Under the pieces are notes generated by a model, which saw only the letters and a program-made list of their open reading frames with translations, had not been told where the DNA came from and ran no database searches. From Sphagnum magellanicum (taxonomy: Eukaryota > Streptophyta > Sphagnopsida > Sphagnales > Sphagnaceae), in NCBI GenBank assembly GCA_021904315.1, contig CM038919.1:17415666-17479665 (forward strand): a stretch of DNA of 64,000 nucleotides, written 5' to 3'. Both the position numbers and the translations under genes were made by a program. This document shows positions 37,377-48,725 of the stretch, piece after piece (position 1 is the stretch's first letter; each line of letters starts with the position of its first letter).

Positions 37377-37601
37377 TGGAAATTTTATAATCTTACAATC
37401 ACTTTTATCTTAGAAGACTCTAATAAATATTAGTTTTATTTTTGCACAAGAACTAAATGTATTGATATATTAAAGGTGTTGGAAAACTTCGAACTTAGTT
37501 GCTCACACAAAATGTTTGATATCTACTTGTAATAGTTGTAACCTTTGTAATCTTCTAAGGTGTAGTTTTAGGGTTTTGAATTGAAACTTCAATATCTACC
37601 A
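37377..37601 (-). repeat. 5' LTR of the copia element
   Basis: 225 bp. Shared blocks with the other LTR include AAATGTATTGATATATTAAA and TCAATATCTACCA. It lies next to the primer-binding site. Confidence 0.85.
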
Positions 37602-38625
37602 ATACTACCTACCATTGAGCCTAACTTGGGGATATTGCCAATAGCTTTTCAACTAAGTCCAACAAGTCTTGTCATGTCCTTTGCTAGCTAAGTTTGTCAA
37701 GTCTTGTCATGTCGTTTGCCATTGAATGTAACTTGAGGGTTATTGCCAATAGCTTGTCAACCAAGTCAATGAGTTTACTTTTATGTTCCCACTCAAAAAA
37801 GAAAAAGAAAAAAGAAAACTATAAAAGCACACAATATAACAAATAACAAAAGCTTGAAACAAAACGCACACAATATAAGAACTAACAAAAACTTGAAACG
37901 AAAAATGAAAAAAAACAAGACTTGATTGACAATACCCAAAGAGCCCATAGCGCTTGCATCATTTCATTGTGTAGGAACTAACTATTCCAATAGCAGTGTT
38001 TCACGGTAAAATGCACACTAGAAAAAGTCAGTAATTGTACCCTATAGCACATATGGCATTAGCTTCTTCATCCAGACTATGATACCCAATGAGCCTGTGG
38101 GGCCAATGATAAAACAAAACCATGCAATGAAGACAAGACAAGAAATTTTTTTTTGTATGTTTTGCTGTTTGTTCTCTGAGTTTTGAACTTACAACTTGAG
38201 TGAAGCAAGAAGTAGCAATACCCAAAACTAGCCTACTTCTTGCCATTTACAACAGCACCATCCTAGATTGTATTTCTTCAAGTTTTTGCAGACCTGGCAC
38301 TAGTCAATAATCCATGCGTAGAATCATGCAGGGGACCCGCATTGGTGTCTGAACAATACTCGTTAGTGGGTATTTAGTGTCTTCCCCCAATCATTGGCAC
38401 AGAACAAAAAAGTAGCTTGCATGAGAGAATCATAACAGAGTCTCAATTGTTCTACTCTCGAGGATCTGAATTTAGTTGAATTCTATTGTACAAATCGTCT
38501 CTGCATCTAAGATTTGCTATATCATGTGTTGCTACAACAAAATGCCTGAAGGTAATATGAAGTCTATCTTAGCAATGGCCTTATGTGCATTTAGAGCTGT
38601 CCTCTATGAATGAAAATATCACCAA
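37602..38625. other. Intergenic, no gene recognised
   Basis: Contains a local duplication near 37,610-37,770 (GCCAATAGCTT(T/G)TCAAC twice). The 72-residue minus frame at 38,028-38,246 is not recognised. Confidence 0.4.
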
Positions 38626-39030
38626 TTGCTTGTTTGCCTGCCAAGCTATTTTTCAGGATCGGCACTGCTAGTGGGGCACAGAGAAGAAAACACAAACTAC
38701 AAGGAGAAGCTCATCAAAATAGCCTCTAAATCTGGCCCAAGTATGAACATCAGCTTATCACCCCAGATGGATGGCAGTTTTTCGCTCTCTTATTACTACT
38801 GGACTTGCCAAAAACAAGTATTCAATTCGCTGCACAAAACCGGCCAAATATCAATTCTCATGAGAATGAAAAACTTTCCAAAGCACAAATTTTTAAAAAA
38901 CATTGTAGGCCTTCAACAGTTTAGGTTATTGCAAAAACCATCTCACAACTCCATGAGGCAGAATGGGGGTTTGGAGGGGGGGGAACTTGAGGCATGTAGA
39001 TTACTGAATGTAGTATGTAGTATAATATAG
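38626..39030 (+). other. Unrecognised 134-residue open frame, probably not a gene
   Basis: An open frame with no domain, signal or neighbour support. It lies on the strand opposite the DUF688-like gene and could overlap that gene's 3' region. Treated as a probable chance frame. Confidence 0.2.
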
Positions 39031-39103
39031 TCAATGTATTATGCAGTGTATACTCAATGTAGGTCTTTTGCAGAATTGATGTAAAACCTGAGGTTTTTTT
39101 TTC

Positions 39104-39162
39104 TTTTGTTTAGGGTTTAGGGTTGAAGAACTTAGTTTAAACCTAAACCCTAAACCAACAAC
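39104..39162. repeat. Interstitial telomere-like repeats in inverted arrangement
   Basis: GTTTAGGGTTTAGGG-like sequence on the left and AAACCTAAACCCTAAACC on the right, with about 20 bp between, form an imperfect inverted repeat of the plant telomere unit TTTAGGG. Confidence 0.75.
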
Positions 39163-39299
39163 AAGCAGACTCAACCTGACAAGCCATTGGGCACCCCAAG
39201 TCGTCCCAGAAGGAGCTATCCCAGTGAGCCATGACCGCTGGGGTCTCAAAAACCTGAGTGTTTGGGGATCTTTTGACCTAGGGGCCTGTGATACCCAAA

Positions 39300-39504
39300 T
39301 CTTCTGATGGGAAATCAATTGTGAGAGATGGATTTTAAAATGAAGCAGAAAGAATGCAGGGAAAATTTGCTCACCTTCTACAAATGGGAATCCTGGAAGA
39401 GAGATGCCATGGTTGTATTGTTGTAGCTTGGGTTCTATAACTATTGCCTTAGTACGGTGTCGGTGCCTGAAAAGCATGTGCTTCAAAGCCTTGCACATTG
39501 AAAA
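39300..39504 (-). other. Possible 3' exon of the DUF688-like gene
   Basis: The minus strand has an acceptor-like GGCAAACAG ending at 39,505, followed in phase 0 by a frame starting FSMCKALKHMLFRHRHRTKA. The frame upstream (in the main exon) has a strong phase-0 GTGAGT donor at 40,052. Joining them would replace the last 30 residues of the uninterrupted frame. The exon could end near 39,373 at a GTGAGC donor or continue beyond it. This is inference from splice consensus and frame only. Confidence 0.25.
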
Positions 39505-39959
39505 CTGTTTGCCATCATCAAAACCCACAACCCCAAAATAAACAAACAGGCCAGGAACCAAACTGTTAGCTAGCACATGAATCACTCAAAAGCTGCAAAA
39601 GGGATGAAGAAAAAACACTCCAAAACAAAACAAAACAAAACAGCACACCACAATTTCACTAGTACACAATCACAAGCATTGAAACATGGAAGAAGAAAAC
39701 AAAAACACAAAGCAGAAACAGTTTGCACTCAAAAGAATCATAACCAAAACATGGAAGGAGAGAACAAGAAGAAACTCCAAAACAAAAATCAGTGTACACA
39801 ACTGCTTGCACACAATCAATGACAAGCTAAACATAGAAGAAGAAGAAAAGCTCTGAAACAAAACAACAGTGCAAACAAATTTACATGGAAGCAAGAAAGA
39901 AGATGAAGAAAAAATCTGAAACAGAACAAAGGTACACAAAACTGCTTGCAAGCACACAA

Positions 39960-42900
39960 TCAATCAATCACAAGAAAATTGAACATGAAAGAAAGAAAAG
40001 GATTCAGCTGAGGAGATGATGAGTGCAGCAAGTGCACTGTAGGACTACTCACAATGAAGCGAACTCTGTGGCGGATTTTGGGGCCTGTCCATCTGGACGT
40101 GCTTCTTGCTGATGATGATGATGAGGAGGAGGAGGAGGCTTTGGATCTTTTTCCTGAGGAAGAACATTCATCATTGCATCTCTTGTGTTGTTGTTGCATG
40201 AGGTTCACACCAGGAGATAGCATCTCAAAAGCAGCTGCATCATGAGGACGAAGGTTGTTGCACTTGATCGGACTTATTGTAGGAGGCTCCACAACGTGAC
40301 CCAATTCCTCCTGCTCCAAAGATAGGTAAGAAGCTTGTGATCTACTTGATTTGGATCCCACATGCAGCTCCGACGGTGACGACGTAGCGGATGGAACTGT
40401 GCTCGCTGTCTGTGCCAAAGCGTCCAGGTAACCGCTCAAGGAAGGACTGGGATGCGAAGATGAAGACAGAGTCTGGCTCAGGATTGCAGTAGAATCCGGA
40501 GCATGAAGCTGATCAGTGCTGCTCGGAGACGACGAATTGATCATCATCGCAGCTGCTGCTGTTGCATGCGCAAACATGGAGCTACTAGTAGCTCCCGCAA
40601 GTCCATGTACTGATGATGCTCCAGCTCCAGTAGACTTCACCTTGTCGATGCATGCAGGATGGGACGCTTTGCAAAGCTCGGAGCTGTACAGCCTCCGAGG
40701 TTGCAAATTACCAGCTGGAGAAGTGGTAACCAATGGCGCCGAGAATGCTGATCGGTTGCTCGACTCGGTTTTCTTTACACAGTGCTGATCTTCACCACTG
40801 GGAATGGAGTTGTTGCTGATCCCAGCTAGCGTCGACGAGCTCGACAACTTTCGAGGCAACGATTTTGAGCCTGCTTGGGAGCTCAAGATGGACTGAGGGA
40901 CAGGCTGAAGAACTGCTGCTGCGTTTTGTTGTTGTGGCGGAGAAGAGCAGGCACTCATGAGGCAAGGAGTGAAGAAACCCGCTAGCGGTCCGCTCAGAGA
41001 AGAAGAAGGATGGAGCGACGTCAGGTTGTAGTAATGTGCGCGAAGATCGCGAGTCGAGAATCTGCTGCTGCCGCTGCCGCTGCAAATGTCCGCTGCTCTC
41101 TGTTGTGCTGGGATGGCGAGACGAGGCGGTAATTGCAAGCTGCTGATGTGAGGCTTCGTGAAAGCAGCTCCGGCATCCGCCAGCTTCGGCCTCCCTGGTG
41201 TTTCTTCCCACTTGAAAGGCACCGCTCCTGCACCAGGGGAAGCAAAAGCGTGATCATGGAGCGGTGTAGCGACAGGTGAGAGATAGCAGCTCGTCTCCTG
41301 TACCAAAAACTTGGCTGCAGCTGCCGCCACAAGATCGATGCCACTGCCTGTCTCCTGCTCTTGGGAAACCTGCTGCAGCGATCTGCTTGATCTCGATTCC
41401 AAGCTTGTCTCCATTGCAAACTGGTTATAGTATCTGTGGCTGCGCTCCCCTACTGCCGCCCTGATCTGATCTACCTCTGAGTTTCTCCTGCTCTTCAGGT
41501 GCAAACTAGGGCTTTCAGGTTCTCGCTCGCTGCTGCTTCCCAGATCCATACTCGTTGCTCCTGCAGCTGCAGATTGAAAGAGCACACTGGCCTCCATACC
41601 TTGATCTCTGGACAAGCTTCTCGCCGCCTTCAAGGCTTTGATCTGCTCCATAGCTAGTACTGTCGCCTCCTGCATCGTCTTGGGCTTCCCTGGAGCTTCT
41701 TCCCAATTGAACGGGACCGCGACCGTTGTCACATGAGATGGAGAATGATCGGGTGAAGGACTCATCATGTACCCCATGCCCGCGTGAGCTCGACTACCAT
41801 GAGCTCCCGAGTCCTGCATTGTAAAGCTCGCACCCAACTGCGACCTCCTAGAGCTTCTCGCAAAATCTCTCTCCCCCGCGACGAACGCCATCACCTCCAA
41901 CTCCCCACTCCCGGACAATGCTATTGCAGCAGCTTCCTCCAGCTGTTTATTGGACTTGCAGCGCTGTGTACTACGCTCTCGCGGTTTCTTGCAGCTGCCG
42001 CAGTTCTCTGCCAGCTTCCGACGTTGCCCACCAGCAGCAGCTCGTTGTTGCAGACCCGGGCCAGATTCAGGTAGAGCAGCAGCTGCAGTTGCTATTGCAT
42101 TAGTAGACTCGTCGGCTGCACTCGGCAGAAGAAATCCCACTTCGTCGTAACCCATCGCCACAATCGAGCCTAAACTCCGCAGCTTCCTGTGAACAACAAC
42201 AGCTTCGACGCCGGAGCTGCTGCCATGACGAGGAGGCGAAGACCCTCTTGACTGAAGAACTAGCTGATCTCCAATCTCCTGCATTCGACAAGACTGACTA
42301 ATATGATTCTTCTTGTGCACATTCTTCAATGCACAATAATTCCCAGAGTCCTCATCATCATCATCATCATCTTGTAGCAGCTGCAACCGTTGTCGCCAGC
42401 TGCTTCGTTCCCAAGTTGCACGATCAAACGTACGTTGATCTTCTCCGACTGGTCTTTCATGTTTTCCATAATGTCGAACCTCTTGGTTTTTCTTCTTCTT
42501 GTTTTTTCTACACATCTCAGCAGGCAGCTCCTCCTCTCCAGTAGCAGCTGGCAGCTCCTCACGGTGCAATCCAAACGACCAGCCCGCAGAAATCCTCCGG
42601 CTTCCGAGGACGCTTGATGATGAGGCGCACCCAGCAGCTAGTGTCGTCGCGTTTTTGGAGCTTCGATTGACAGCAACTTCTTCACGCCGCGAGCTGCGAG
42701 ACGATGGCTCGAACTCGCAATCAACAGTGCGATATAAGGCACTAGCGCTTCGTCTCAGATCCTGTCGCGAGCTGCTGCCTTCGAACTCGGACCCGTCCGC
42801 GTAATACAAAGAGCGCGAGCTGCTGCATTTGCCAGCAGCTCCTCGACTAGAACTCATAGTATTATGCACACGACCAGAGCTGGTCAACAGATTACCCAAG

Positions 42901-42986
42901 ATCGGCAACTCGCCAAGACTTGAACCGCTATTTTTCTTCTTCTTCTTACTACTACTACTACTAGCTCCTTGAACTTCATTCCTCAT
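39960..42986 (-). CDS. Ser-rich DUF688-like protein, 1,008-codon open frame
   Basis: A plant-specific protein of unknown biochemical role. The main support for the family is a pair of motifs, VAVPFNWEEAPGKPK near residues 418-433 and AVPFKWEETPGRPK near 587-601, of the kind found in plant DUF688 proteins. The rest is low-complexity Ser, Ala and Gln-rich sequence with several basic patches: KKKKK near residue 16 and KRSK and a WTGPKIRHRVRF block at 966-977, plausible nuclear-localisation signals. No membrane span or signal peptide is seen. The Met at 42,986 is followed by a coding-like GSSLGELPILGN block. The frame is GC-richer than its surroundings. A GTGAGT donor at 40,052 (after Ile978) suggests the true C-terminus is encoded by a later exon and that residues 979-1,008 are intron read-through. 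Family assignment is moderate; function is not inferred. Confidence 0.75.
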   Translation of the reverse strand: MRNEVQGASSSSSKKKKKNSGSSLGELPILGNLLTSSGRVHNTMSSSRGAAGKCSSSRSLYYADGSEFEGSSSRQDLRRSASALYRTVDCEFEPSSRSSRREEVAVNRSSKNATTLAAGCASSSSVLGSRRISAGWSFGLHREELPAATGEEELPAEMCRKNKKKKNQEVRHYGKHERPVGEDQRTFDRATWERSSWRQRLQLLQDDDDDDEDSGNYCALKNVHKKNHISQSCRMQEIGDQLVLQSRGSSPPRHGSSSGVEAVVVHRKLRSLGSIVAMGYDEVGFLLPSAADESTNAIATAAAALPESGPGLQQRAAAGGQRRKLAENCGSCKKPRERSTQRCKSNKQLEEAAAIALSGSGELEVMAFVAGERDFARSSRRSQLGASFTMQDSGAHGSRAHAGMGYMMSPSPDHSPSHVTTVAVPFNWEEAPGKPKTMQEATVLAMEQIKALKAARSLSRDQGMEASVLFQSAAAGATSMDLGSSSEREPESPSLHLKSRRNSEVDQIRAAVGERSHRYYNQFAMETSLESRSSRSLQQVSQEQETGSGIDLVAAAAAKFLVQETSCYLSPVATPLHDHAFASPGAGAVPFKWEETPGRPKLADAGAAFTKPHISSLQLPPRLAIPAQQRAADICSGSGSSRFSTRDLRAHYYNLTSLHPSSSLSGPLAGFFTPCLMSACSSPPQQQNAAAVLQPVPQSILSSQAGSKSLPRKLSSSSTLAGISNNSIPSGEDQHCVKKTESSNRSAFSAPLVTTSPAGNLQPRRLYSSELCKASHPACIDKVKSTGAGASSVHGLAGATSSSMFAHATAAAAMMINSSSPSSTDQLHAPDSTAILSQTLSSSSHPSPSLSGYLDALAQTASTVPSATSSPSELHVGSKSSRSQASYLSLEQEELGHVVEPPTISPIKCNNLRPHDAAAFEMLSPGVNLMQQQHKRCNDECSSSGKRSKASSSSSSSSSARSTSRWTGPKIRHRVRFIVSSPTVHLLHSSSPQLNPFLSFMFNFLVID

Positions 42987-43389
42987 TTTGACCGGCCTGC
43001 AGCTTTCCCTTGCTCCAGCACCCAGCTGATCCCCTCAACAATGCATCAACCTCCAAAAAAACTCCATTATCACAATCCCCAGCCCCAAACAAACAAACAC
43101 AGTTTACTGACTGACGCCAGCACTAGACTTCTGATCAGCTTCCAGCTGCTTCTCCCTTAACCTCCAACAACATTTAAGCCTGTTACTGCTGCTGCAGCAG
43201 CAACAACAACAAAACACATTATCAAGTCTCCACTTTCACAAAGCTCTTAAAACTCCAAACGTGACTGACACATGAGAGAGAGCTCAGGGAACAAATTTCT
43301 CAAACAACAAGTATAACAACAACATCATCATCTAATGCTCCTGGGTGTGACTTCTACCACATCTAGATACTAGTGTGCTACTATGCTGC

Positions 43390-43990
43390 TACTTGTTGTA
43401 ATTTCTTCCAGCTGCATACACCATCTCCAATCCTTTGGACACATGAATTTAGCTCAAACAAGTTCTCAAAATAATAGCATTGCAAACAAACAAACAAACC
43501 AACAACAACCACAGACATGATTCTTCTTCCCTGCTGGTACTCTAGTGCAAATCCATCTTCAACCATCTCCAAACAGGACAAGATTTAGAGCTCATTGAAC
43601 AAGGTTCTCAAAACACCAGCAACAAACAAACAAACAAACAACCAGACATGACTCTTCCAGGACTAGCACTTACTACAAGTGCAAATGAGTCATGTCTTTA
43701 AATCATCTCCAGAGTGGACACATGAATTGAGCTCAAATTACATTAGCTCTCAAAACAGTGCCCTGCTTCCAACACTGAACACTGTAGTAACACAAATTTC
43801 TTGAAACAACCAAAACCCAAACACATGATGATTCTCTTCATGTAGTGCCAAAAACCCATCTCCATCACTTCTTGGACTTAAGTCTTCAACATTAAAACAA
43901 TTATAGGTAGTAGAGCTCAAGCTTCTCAATAATAACAACAACAAAATGCATCTATAAGAATCTAGTGCTGCTACTGCTACTACTACTACC
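43390..43990 (-). repeat. Degenerate ~160 bp tandem repeat upstream of the DUF688-like gene
   Basis: Three to four units share, on the plus strand, CATCTCCA, GACACATGAATT(T/G)AGCTCAA, TTCTCAAAA, AACAAACAAACAA and ACATGATTCTTC. It begins about 400 bp upstream of the start codon and may be leader or promoter DNA. The plus-strand CAA-rich blocks become TTG-rich in the gene's orientation. Confidence 0.65.
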
Positions 43991-44039
43991 CCACATACCA
44001 CTACTGTTACTCCATGCAATTCATTGATTGTTGGGAGTG

Positions 44040-44775
44040 TTGGGGATTTATTTATTTAATTATTTATTGACTCTGCCCTGCCCCATGGGTTAAAAACATT
44101 GTGATGCATCCAGGAAGAGGCCAAAGTTCGGTATCCCTACATTTTAAGGTCATGTGAAGTCCACTACAGAAAACATTTTGGGCATGATGAAGAAGAAAAA
44201 CTCTCTATAACAAAAAGGCAGGGATAGGAACCCATCCAAAAGAAGTACAAAGCAAATAAAAACACATGTCATGAAAGCATATAATAATCAGGACACCACT
44301 AAAGCATTAAAGAAAATAGAAGATCATAAGCTAAAAAGCCATTGCCTATCTCAAATCAGCTAGCAACAGAGGTACACTAACTGCGATGTGTGGAACAAAA
44401 TGAGCAATGCCTCTCAAATGCAACAGCACACTGAAAAATTGCTATGGCCTGCACATGCTGAAAATGTTCACCATGTGTTTTCAATATGGTATGTTGAATA
44501 TTTGTCATCTTTATGGATGCCATTTTAAAGGGGAATGGAAGGGAAGGGAAGGGAAGGGAAGGGGGGGAAGGGGAGAGCCATCCTGTTATGACGGGAGTTG
44601 CTTCTTTTCTACCCTTGTAACCAATATACCTAGCTAGACCAAAGGGCAAGGTTAACATAATCTTCTATTTTTGGAGTCTTCATAGTGTCATGGTTTTTAT
44701 GTAATGGAAGCCTATCACCAAAAACAAAAAAAGCTTCATATGTTGGGGATACATGCACCCCCAAAACTACTTGTT
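44040..44775. other. Intergenic with purine tract
   Basis: GGGAA-type repeats occupy about 44,531-44,577. No coding frame recognised. The promoter of the DUF688-like gene may extend into this region. Confidence 0.45.
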
Positions 44776-44779
44776 ACAA

Positions 44780-45115
44780 ACTAACAGAAGCACCAACAAT
44801 CCCCCCACATCCCACATGAATTACTGCATGGGCCACAATGTATCATGTGGTATTTAATACATCCCCAAGTGGCTGGTGTGACCCAGCACCCACACAAGCA
44901 TGCACCACCCCATTTTCCCAGGTGTTGAGGCCATCCAGTTGGATGAATGAACCCCAATTTTAGAACCTCTGGCACACTTTTAGAACACTCAGCTAGGTAT
45001 TGGGAGGTGGTTATCTGGCAAACAAGAACCCAATGATAAAAAAAGTGTCCTGTCCAGGCATCATCCATTCATCCATCCATCCATAGTTCATGGCTGTTGG
45101 TTCACTCTGGCACCC
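44780..45115. repeat. Dispersed repeat R4, copy 1
   Basis: Ends with TTCATGGCTGTTGGTTCACTCTGGC-type sequence that recurs at 48,686-48,715, 61,838-61,875 and, inverted, 54,810-54,850. It contains (ATCC)n at 45,062-45,084. It is probably a non-autonomous element; its full ends were not determined. Confidence 0.45.
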
Positions 45116-47335
45116 CTGAAATGGGGTTTAGTTTCATGAGTGACATCCATGACTTGGATCCTGCACATCATGAAACTGTGCATAGATATCTATCCTGAAG
45201 TACGGGCAGAAAATTATAGTGTATTTGGAGGGCTCCTTATCAGATGCAACTTTTCCTCTGCAAATGGTGAGGCAGCATTTTTTTTTTTTCTTTTTTTTTT
45301 TTCATTATCTTTTTATGACCTGGTTAGTAGATAACAAGGAAAAAATTGGAAAAAAAAAAAAACACTTTCTGCTGACTTTGCTTTATATCTATGAACTTTC
45401 ACAAAACATGGCAGTGATGGCGGTCTTGAAATAAGAAGTACATGTTAGCACTTATTTGAAGAATACCCCACTCCTAGGGCATTAGCCTATTATGTTAAGC
45501 CTTTTAGTGTAGAAAGATGGCAAGATCCAAACAGAACGTCAGGAGTAAAGTTGATCTGTGTGGGTGGCCACCCATCATCTCAAATGAACTAACAAATCCC
45601 GAAGGTGATCCTCCTAAAGTAAGAGACTAAAAGATTGTTCCAAGCAAAGGTTGGTAGCAGTACAAAATGTTGTCAGCTCCATGAGCACAAAAGACAAAGA
45701 TTTTGAATCCCAACTCTTCCTGAACTCATGAAGCCCCCCCCCCCCCCCTGCCATGATAATAGAAGCCCTGTTGCCAAACAAGCAATGCCACTATGAAACC
45801 ATGAATTGTCAAATTCGTTCATGAAGGTGAGGAACATGAGTAGAGATCCATTTCCTTCCTTCTGAGATGTCATTATTCATGTAAAAATATTGAATCTCAC
45901 AATTTGCATGTGGGCACTGTGGGTGAAATAGCTTACTACCACAACAGGGACAAGCTCTTTCCTTTCTTTGGTTCCTGCAGGATGCACGTCTTTTTATTTT
46001 TGTGGCTTTCTCTTTTGTCTTTCGTGTGATGGTTCTGGCCATCAATTTTTATTGAATTTTTTGCCTCATGAAATATTGAATTGTGTGTGTAAGTAAGAGT
46101 TGACAGTGAAACCAAGAAGTTGCTTTCAATTACCTACTTGTTAGTTAAAGAACATTATCTTTTCTTAATGGAAAGTTCCATATGCTTTGACTTCTGATAA
46201 TGGATTGGGAAACCTGCTACACTCTGTACTTGTCTTCAAAACTTCACAAATTGCTAGAAACCAATGAACTTTTCTTCATAAAACAATTTCAATTACATTG
46301 TAAAGGATGTAAACATTTTTCATCTTAATTCAAGCAATAGTGACATACTTAACTACTTTCCAACTTCCGCCCCTTTAGAACACATCTCATCGTCACAACT
46401 AAGGCAATTGATTATTGAGATGAAGAAATTTTGACATCTAATTTATGTTAACTTGACATTTTTTGAATTCTTCCTTTTTTCTTATATCTTTATACATTTT
46501 TCAAATCAGTGGTGTGTTCATAAATAAACTTTTGTATGGGTTTAATGATATTATTACCTATGCTTTCTCCACGAACTATTGATTGTGAATCCATACACAA
46601 TGTCAAATAACCTTGTCAAATGTTAATACTACCAACAAACAAGCTATCAAAACATAAAATTGATTCTGTCCTTACTCTAGAACCACTTGACACACATGCA
46701 AAATGTTTGCCCCTTGTCCACTTTTTGTCCAAATATCACACTTGCTATTATTCTCATCACAAATGTCAAACCAACACCACCTATCTACCCAACCCACTCT
46801 TGTCATCACAATTGCATTCATTCAATTTCGCATGTTGTCATGACTCATGCCAATAAGTAAGTGGAACTAGTAAAATATGGTCATTGAGAATGATCAAATT
46901 GTTGATCAAGCCCCTAACACAACACATATAGTTGTCTAGGAACACAATATTGATATGATGCAACTTGATATGATGCACTACAAGAAGTTCCCTTGAAGTA
47001 AATATTGCAGGAATTTGTCTCAAATCCATTCACCCCATTTCTATCAGGTCACTTATGGATTTGTATCATTAATAAATGAGAATTAAAAAAACACACTGGA
47101 AGCAACAAGTGAACCAGAATGAGGCGGGTATTAGGAACTGCATGAAACCCTCACCGAGTATCAGGCTGGGTATCAAAGTTGATGATTGTGATTACCAAAC
47201 AATCAAATACTTGGTTTTGATATATAAACATGGTTATCAAGAAAATCAAAATACACATTTTTTACATATAATCAGAGCTCTCAACTTTTGGAATTTTTCA
47301 AATAACCGCCTGAAAACCATCAGGTCTTTGCCAGT
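45116..47335. other. Intergenic, no secure gene
   Basis: Homopolymers at 45,278-45,301 and 45,349-45,362 and a C run at 45,736-45,748. The minus frame at 45,809-46,045 (78 residues) has CPCCG...HPQCPHANC, which resembles a zinc-binding knuckle, but it is short, isolated and unsupported. The 46,620-47,345 frames are unrecognised. Confidence 0.35.
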
Positions 47336-47339
47336 TCTT

Positions 47340-47512
47340 TCGTGAAACCTAGGGGTTCTTTGAAAGCTTTTGAAATACCTAGAACCGGTGGTTCTTTGAA
47401 CCTGATTTTTTTCAAATACCAGGACCCAGTGATTCTTTGATTCTGAAATTTTTCGAATACCCGGAACCAGTGGTTCTTTGGTTATCAATTTTTTTTCAAA
47501 TACCCAAGAGTG
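47340..47512 (+). repeat. Tandem repeat, ~50 bp unit, about 3.5 copies
   Basis: The unit contains GTGGTTCTTTG, a TTTTTTCAAATACC-like block and GGAACCAGTG. Found by eye from repeated TTCTTTGA and AATACC blocks. Confidence 0.65.
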
Positions 47513-47734
47513 GCAGGTGTTACAAAATGCAGATACCCACCCCAGGCTGAAGTGAATGTGACTTGAGAATTGATTGATACCTGGTTAAGGCTGGCTTATG
47601 TTTTTCACCACCGTGGCAAGGTTTGTATTTTGCCTGTGTGCATGACATGGACACAAGGCCACCCAACAAAGGACAAAGGATTTTATTGTTGTTTAAGCTA
47701 ATTGCATTACAACAAAATGCATCTTTGTTTGTCA

Positions 47735-47860
47735 AATGCTTTCATTGGATTTTGAGTGAATTCAATGATCTCACTGGAAAGGATGTAGTGATGATCTAGT
47801 GAATTCACTAGTCCACTGAACCAGGACTAGTAAGCTGAACCCACATTTCCTTTTGTAATA
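47735..47860 (+). repeat. Dispersed repeat R2, copy 2
   Basis: Related to 5,825-6,000: TGAATTCAATGA..CACTGG, AGTGAATTCACTAGTC and AGGACTAGTAAGCTGAACCCACATT correspond to blocks there in the same order. Confidence 0.5.
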
Positions 47861-48250
47861 AGCATTGCCAGCCATTCTTAAATGGAAAAGCTCCAAAACT
47901 GGGCAAATATGATTTTCTAAATCTTTTCATGGGCACTTTTCATGATATGACTTGAGAGTCTTTTCATGTCAATTCCGCCATTATAAGAGCTATCCAAAAT
48001 TATCTGAGAACACATGCTGCATCTATTTGATCTGCATGCATAAAGCTCCTTTTTCCAGAGCAAAAAGACCACCCATGTGTACCAGATATTATTTGGAAAG
48101 CACTCAATTTTTTTCAATCTAGAAAATATAATAAAAACTCATTGAAAACAATGGGGAAAAAAAAGGGAATATATCTGATGAAATATATGTTACAAGAATG
48201 TACATATACTCCAAACAACCTTGAGCTACTACCCACTTAACTTTCCTATG
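47861..48250. other. Intergenic, no gene recognised
   Basis: No coding frame or structure seen. Confidence 0.4.
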
Positions 48251-48254
48251 TAAA

Positions 48255-48725
48255 ATTTGTACTCTTGTGAAAAACCCAGGTGGCTCTGCTCAAACACTTC
48301 AGTCAAGCATGTGCTCCCAGCCACCAGCACACTACGAAGGATGGATGTGGGCAGACAGAAAATACGTTTCCATTGAGTTCTGGTTCCCAAGCTAACTACC
48401 TACATACAGTGGTTAGCTCAATTCCCACTCTTTTTTACTCACCTACTGACAACCCACTAACCTACCATTACTATGAACTAACCATGTGCACATCTTACTT
48501 TACCAACTAAACACCTAGTGTAGTATCCTTCTTACATACCTAACTACCTGTGTAGAACCTATCCTTTACCCCAAAAAAAGGGTTTAGGGTTTAGGGTTTA
48601 GGGGTTACTAATGGGAAACCTGATGTCAACCCAATTGGGGTTCATTCACAACTGAGTCATAACAGACTTCCAATGGATATAGAGTGTGTGTGCTGGTGGC
48701 TGTTGGTTCACTATGGCCCTACACT
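48255..48725. repeat. Dispersed repeat R3/R4, copy with inverted ends
   Basis: CAGCCACCAGCACAC near the left and GTGTGTGCTGGTGGCTG near the right are reverse complements. The interior matches the repeats at 7.1 kb and 10.1 kb. This indicates that R3 and R4 are parts of one family with CAGCCACCAGC-like inverted ends. Confidence 0.5.
48578..48604 (+). repeat. Interstitial (TTTAGGG)n
   Basis: Three to four tandem copies of the plant telomere unit inside the dispersed repeat. Confidence 0.85.

Larger units (their letters stand above)
32645..37601 (-). mobile_element. Ty1/copia LTR retrotransposon, broken
   Basis: Two similar ~227 bp terminal repeats (TG...CA ends) bound about 4.5 kb of interior. 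Just inside the right-hand (5') LTR the minus strand reads TGGTATCAGA (37,364-37,373), the usual copia primer site complementary to initiator Met tRNA, and a purine tract abuts the left-hand (3') LTR. Order on the minus strand is gag (about 37,250-36,590, including a CCHC knuckle region), integrase (about 36,100-35,600), reverse transcriptase (about 35,070-34,000), and RNase H (about 33,900-33,000). Gag before integrase before RT is the copia order. The element is inactive, with ten or more breaks. The LTRs differ at about a fifth to a quarter of positions by eye, which implies an old insertion, probably many millions of years. No clean target-site duplication was found. Confidence 0.9.

Noticed and set aside
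40054-42804. Plus-strand and other minus-strand frames within the DUF688-like exon
   Set aside because: Shadows of the 1,008-codon frame, which has the recognisable motifs.
45809-46045. Small zinc-knuckle protein
   Set aside because: Cys/His spacing is suggestive but the frame is short, isolated and overlapped by other frames; no support for a gene.
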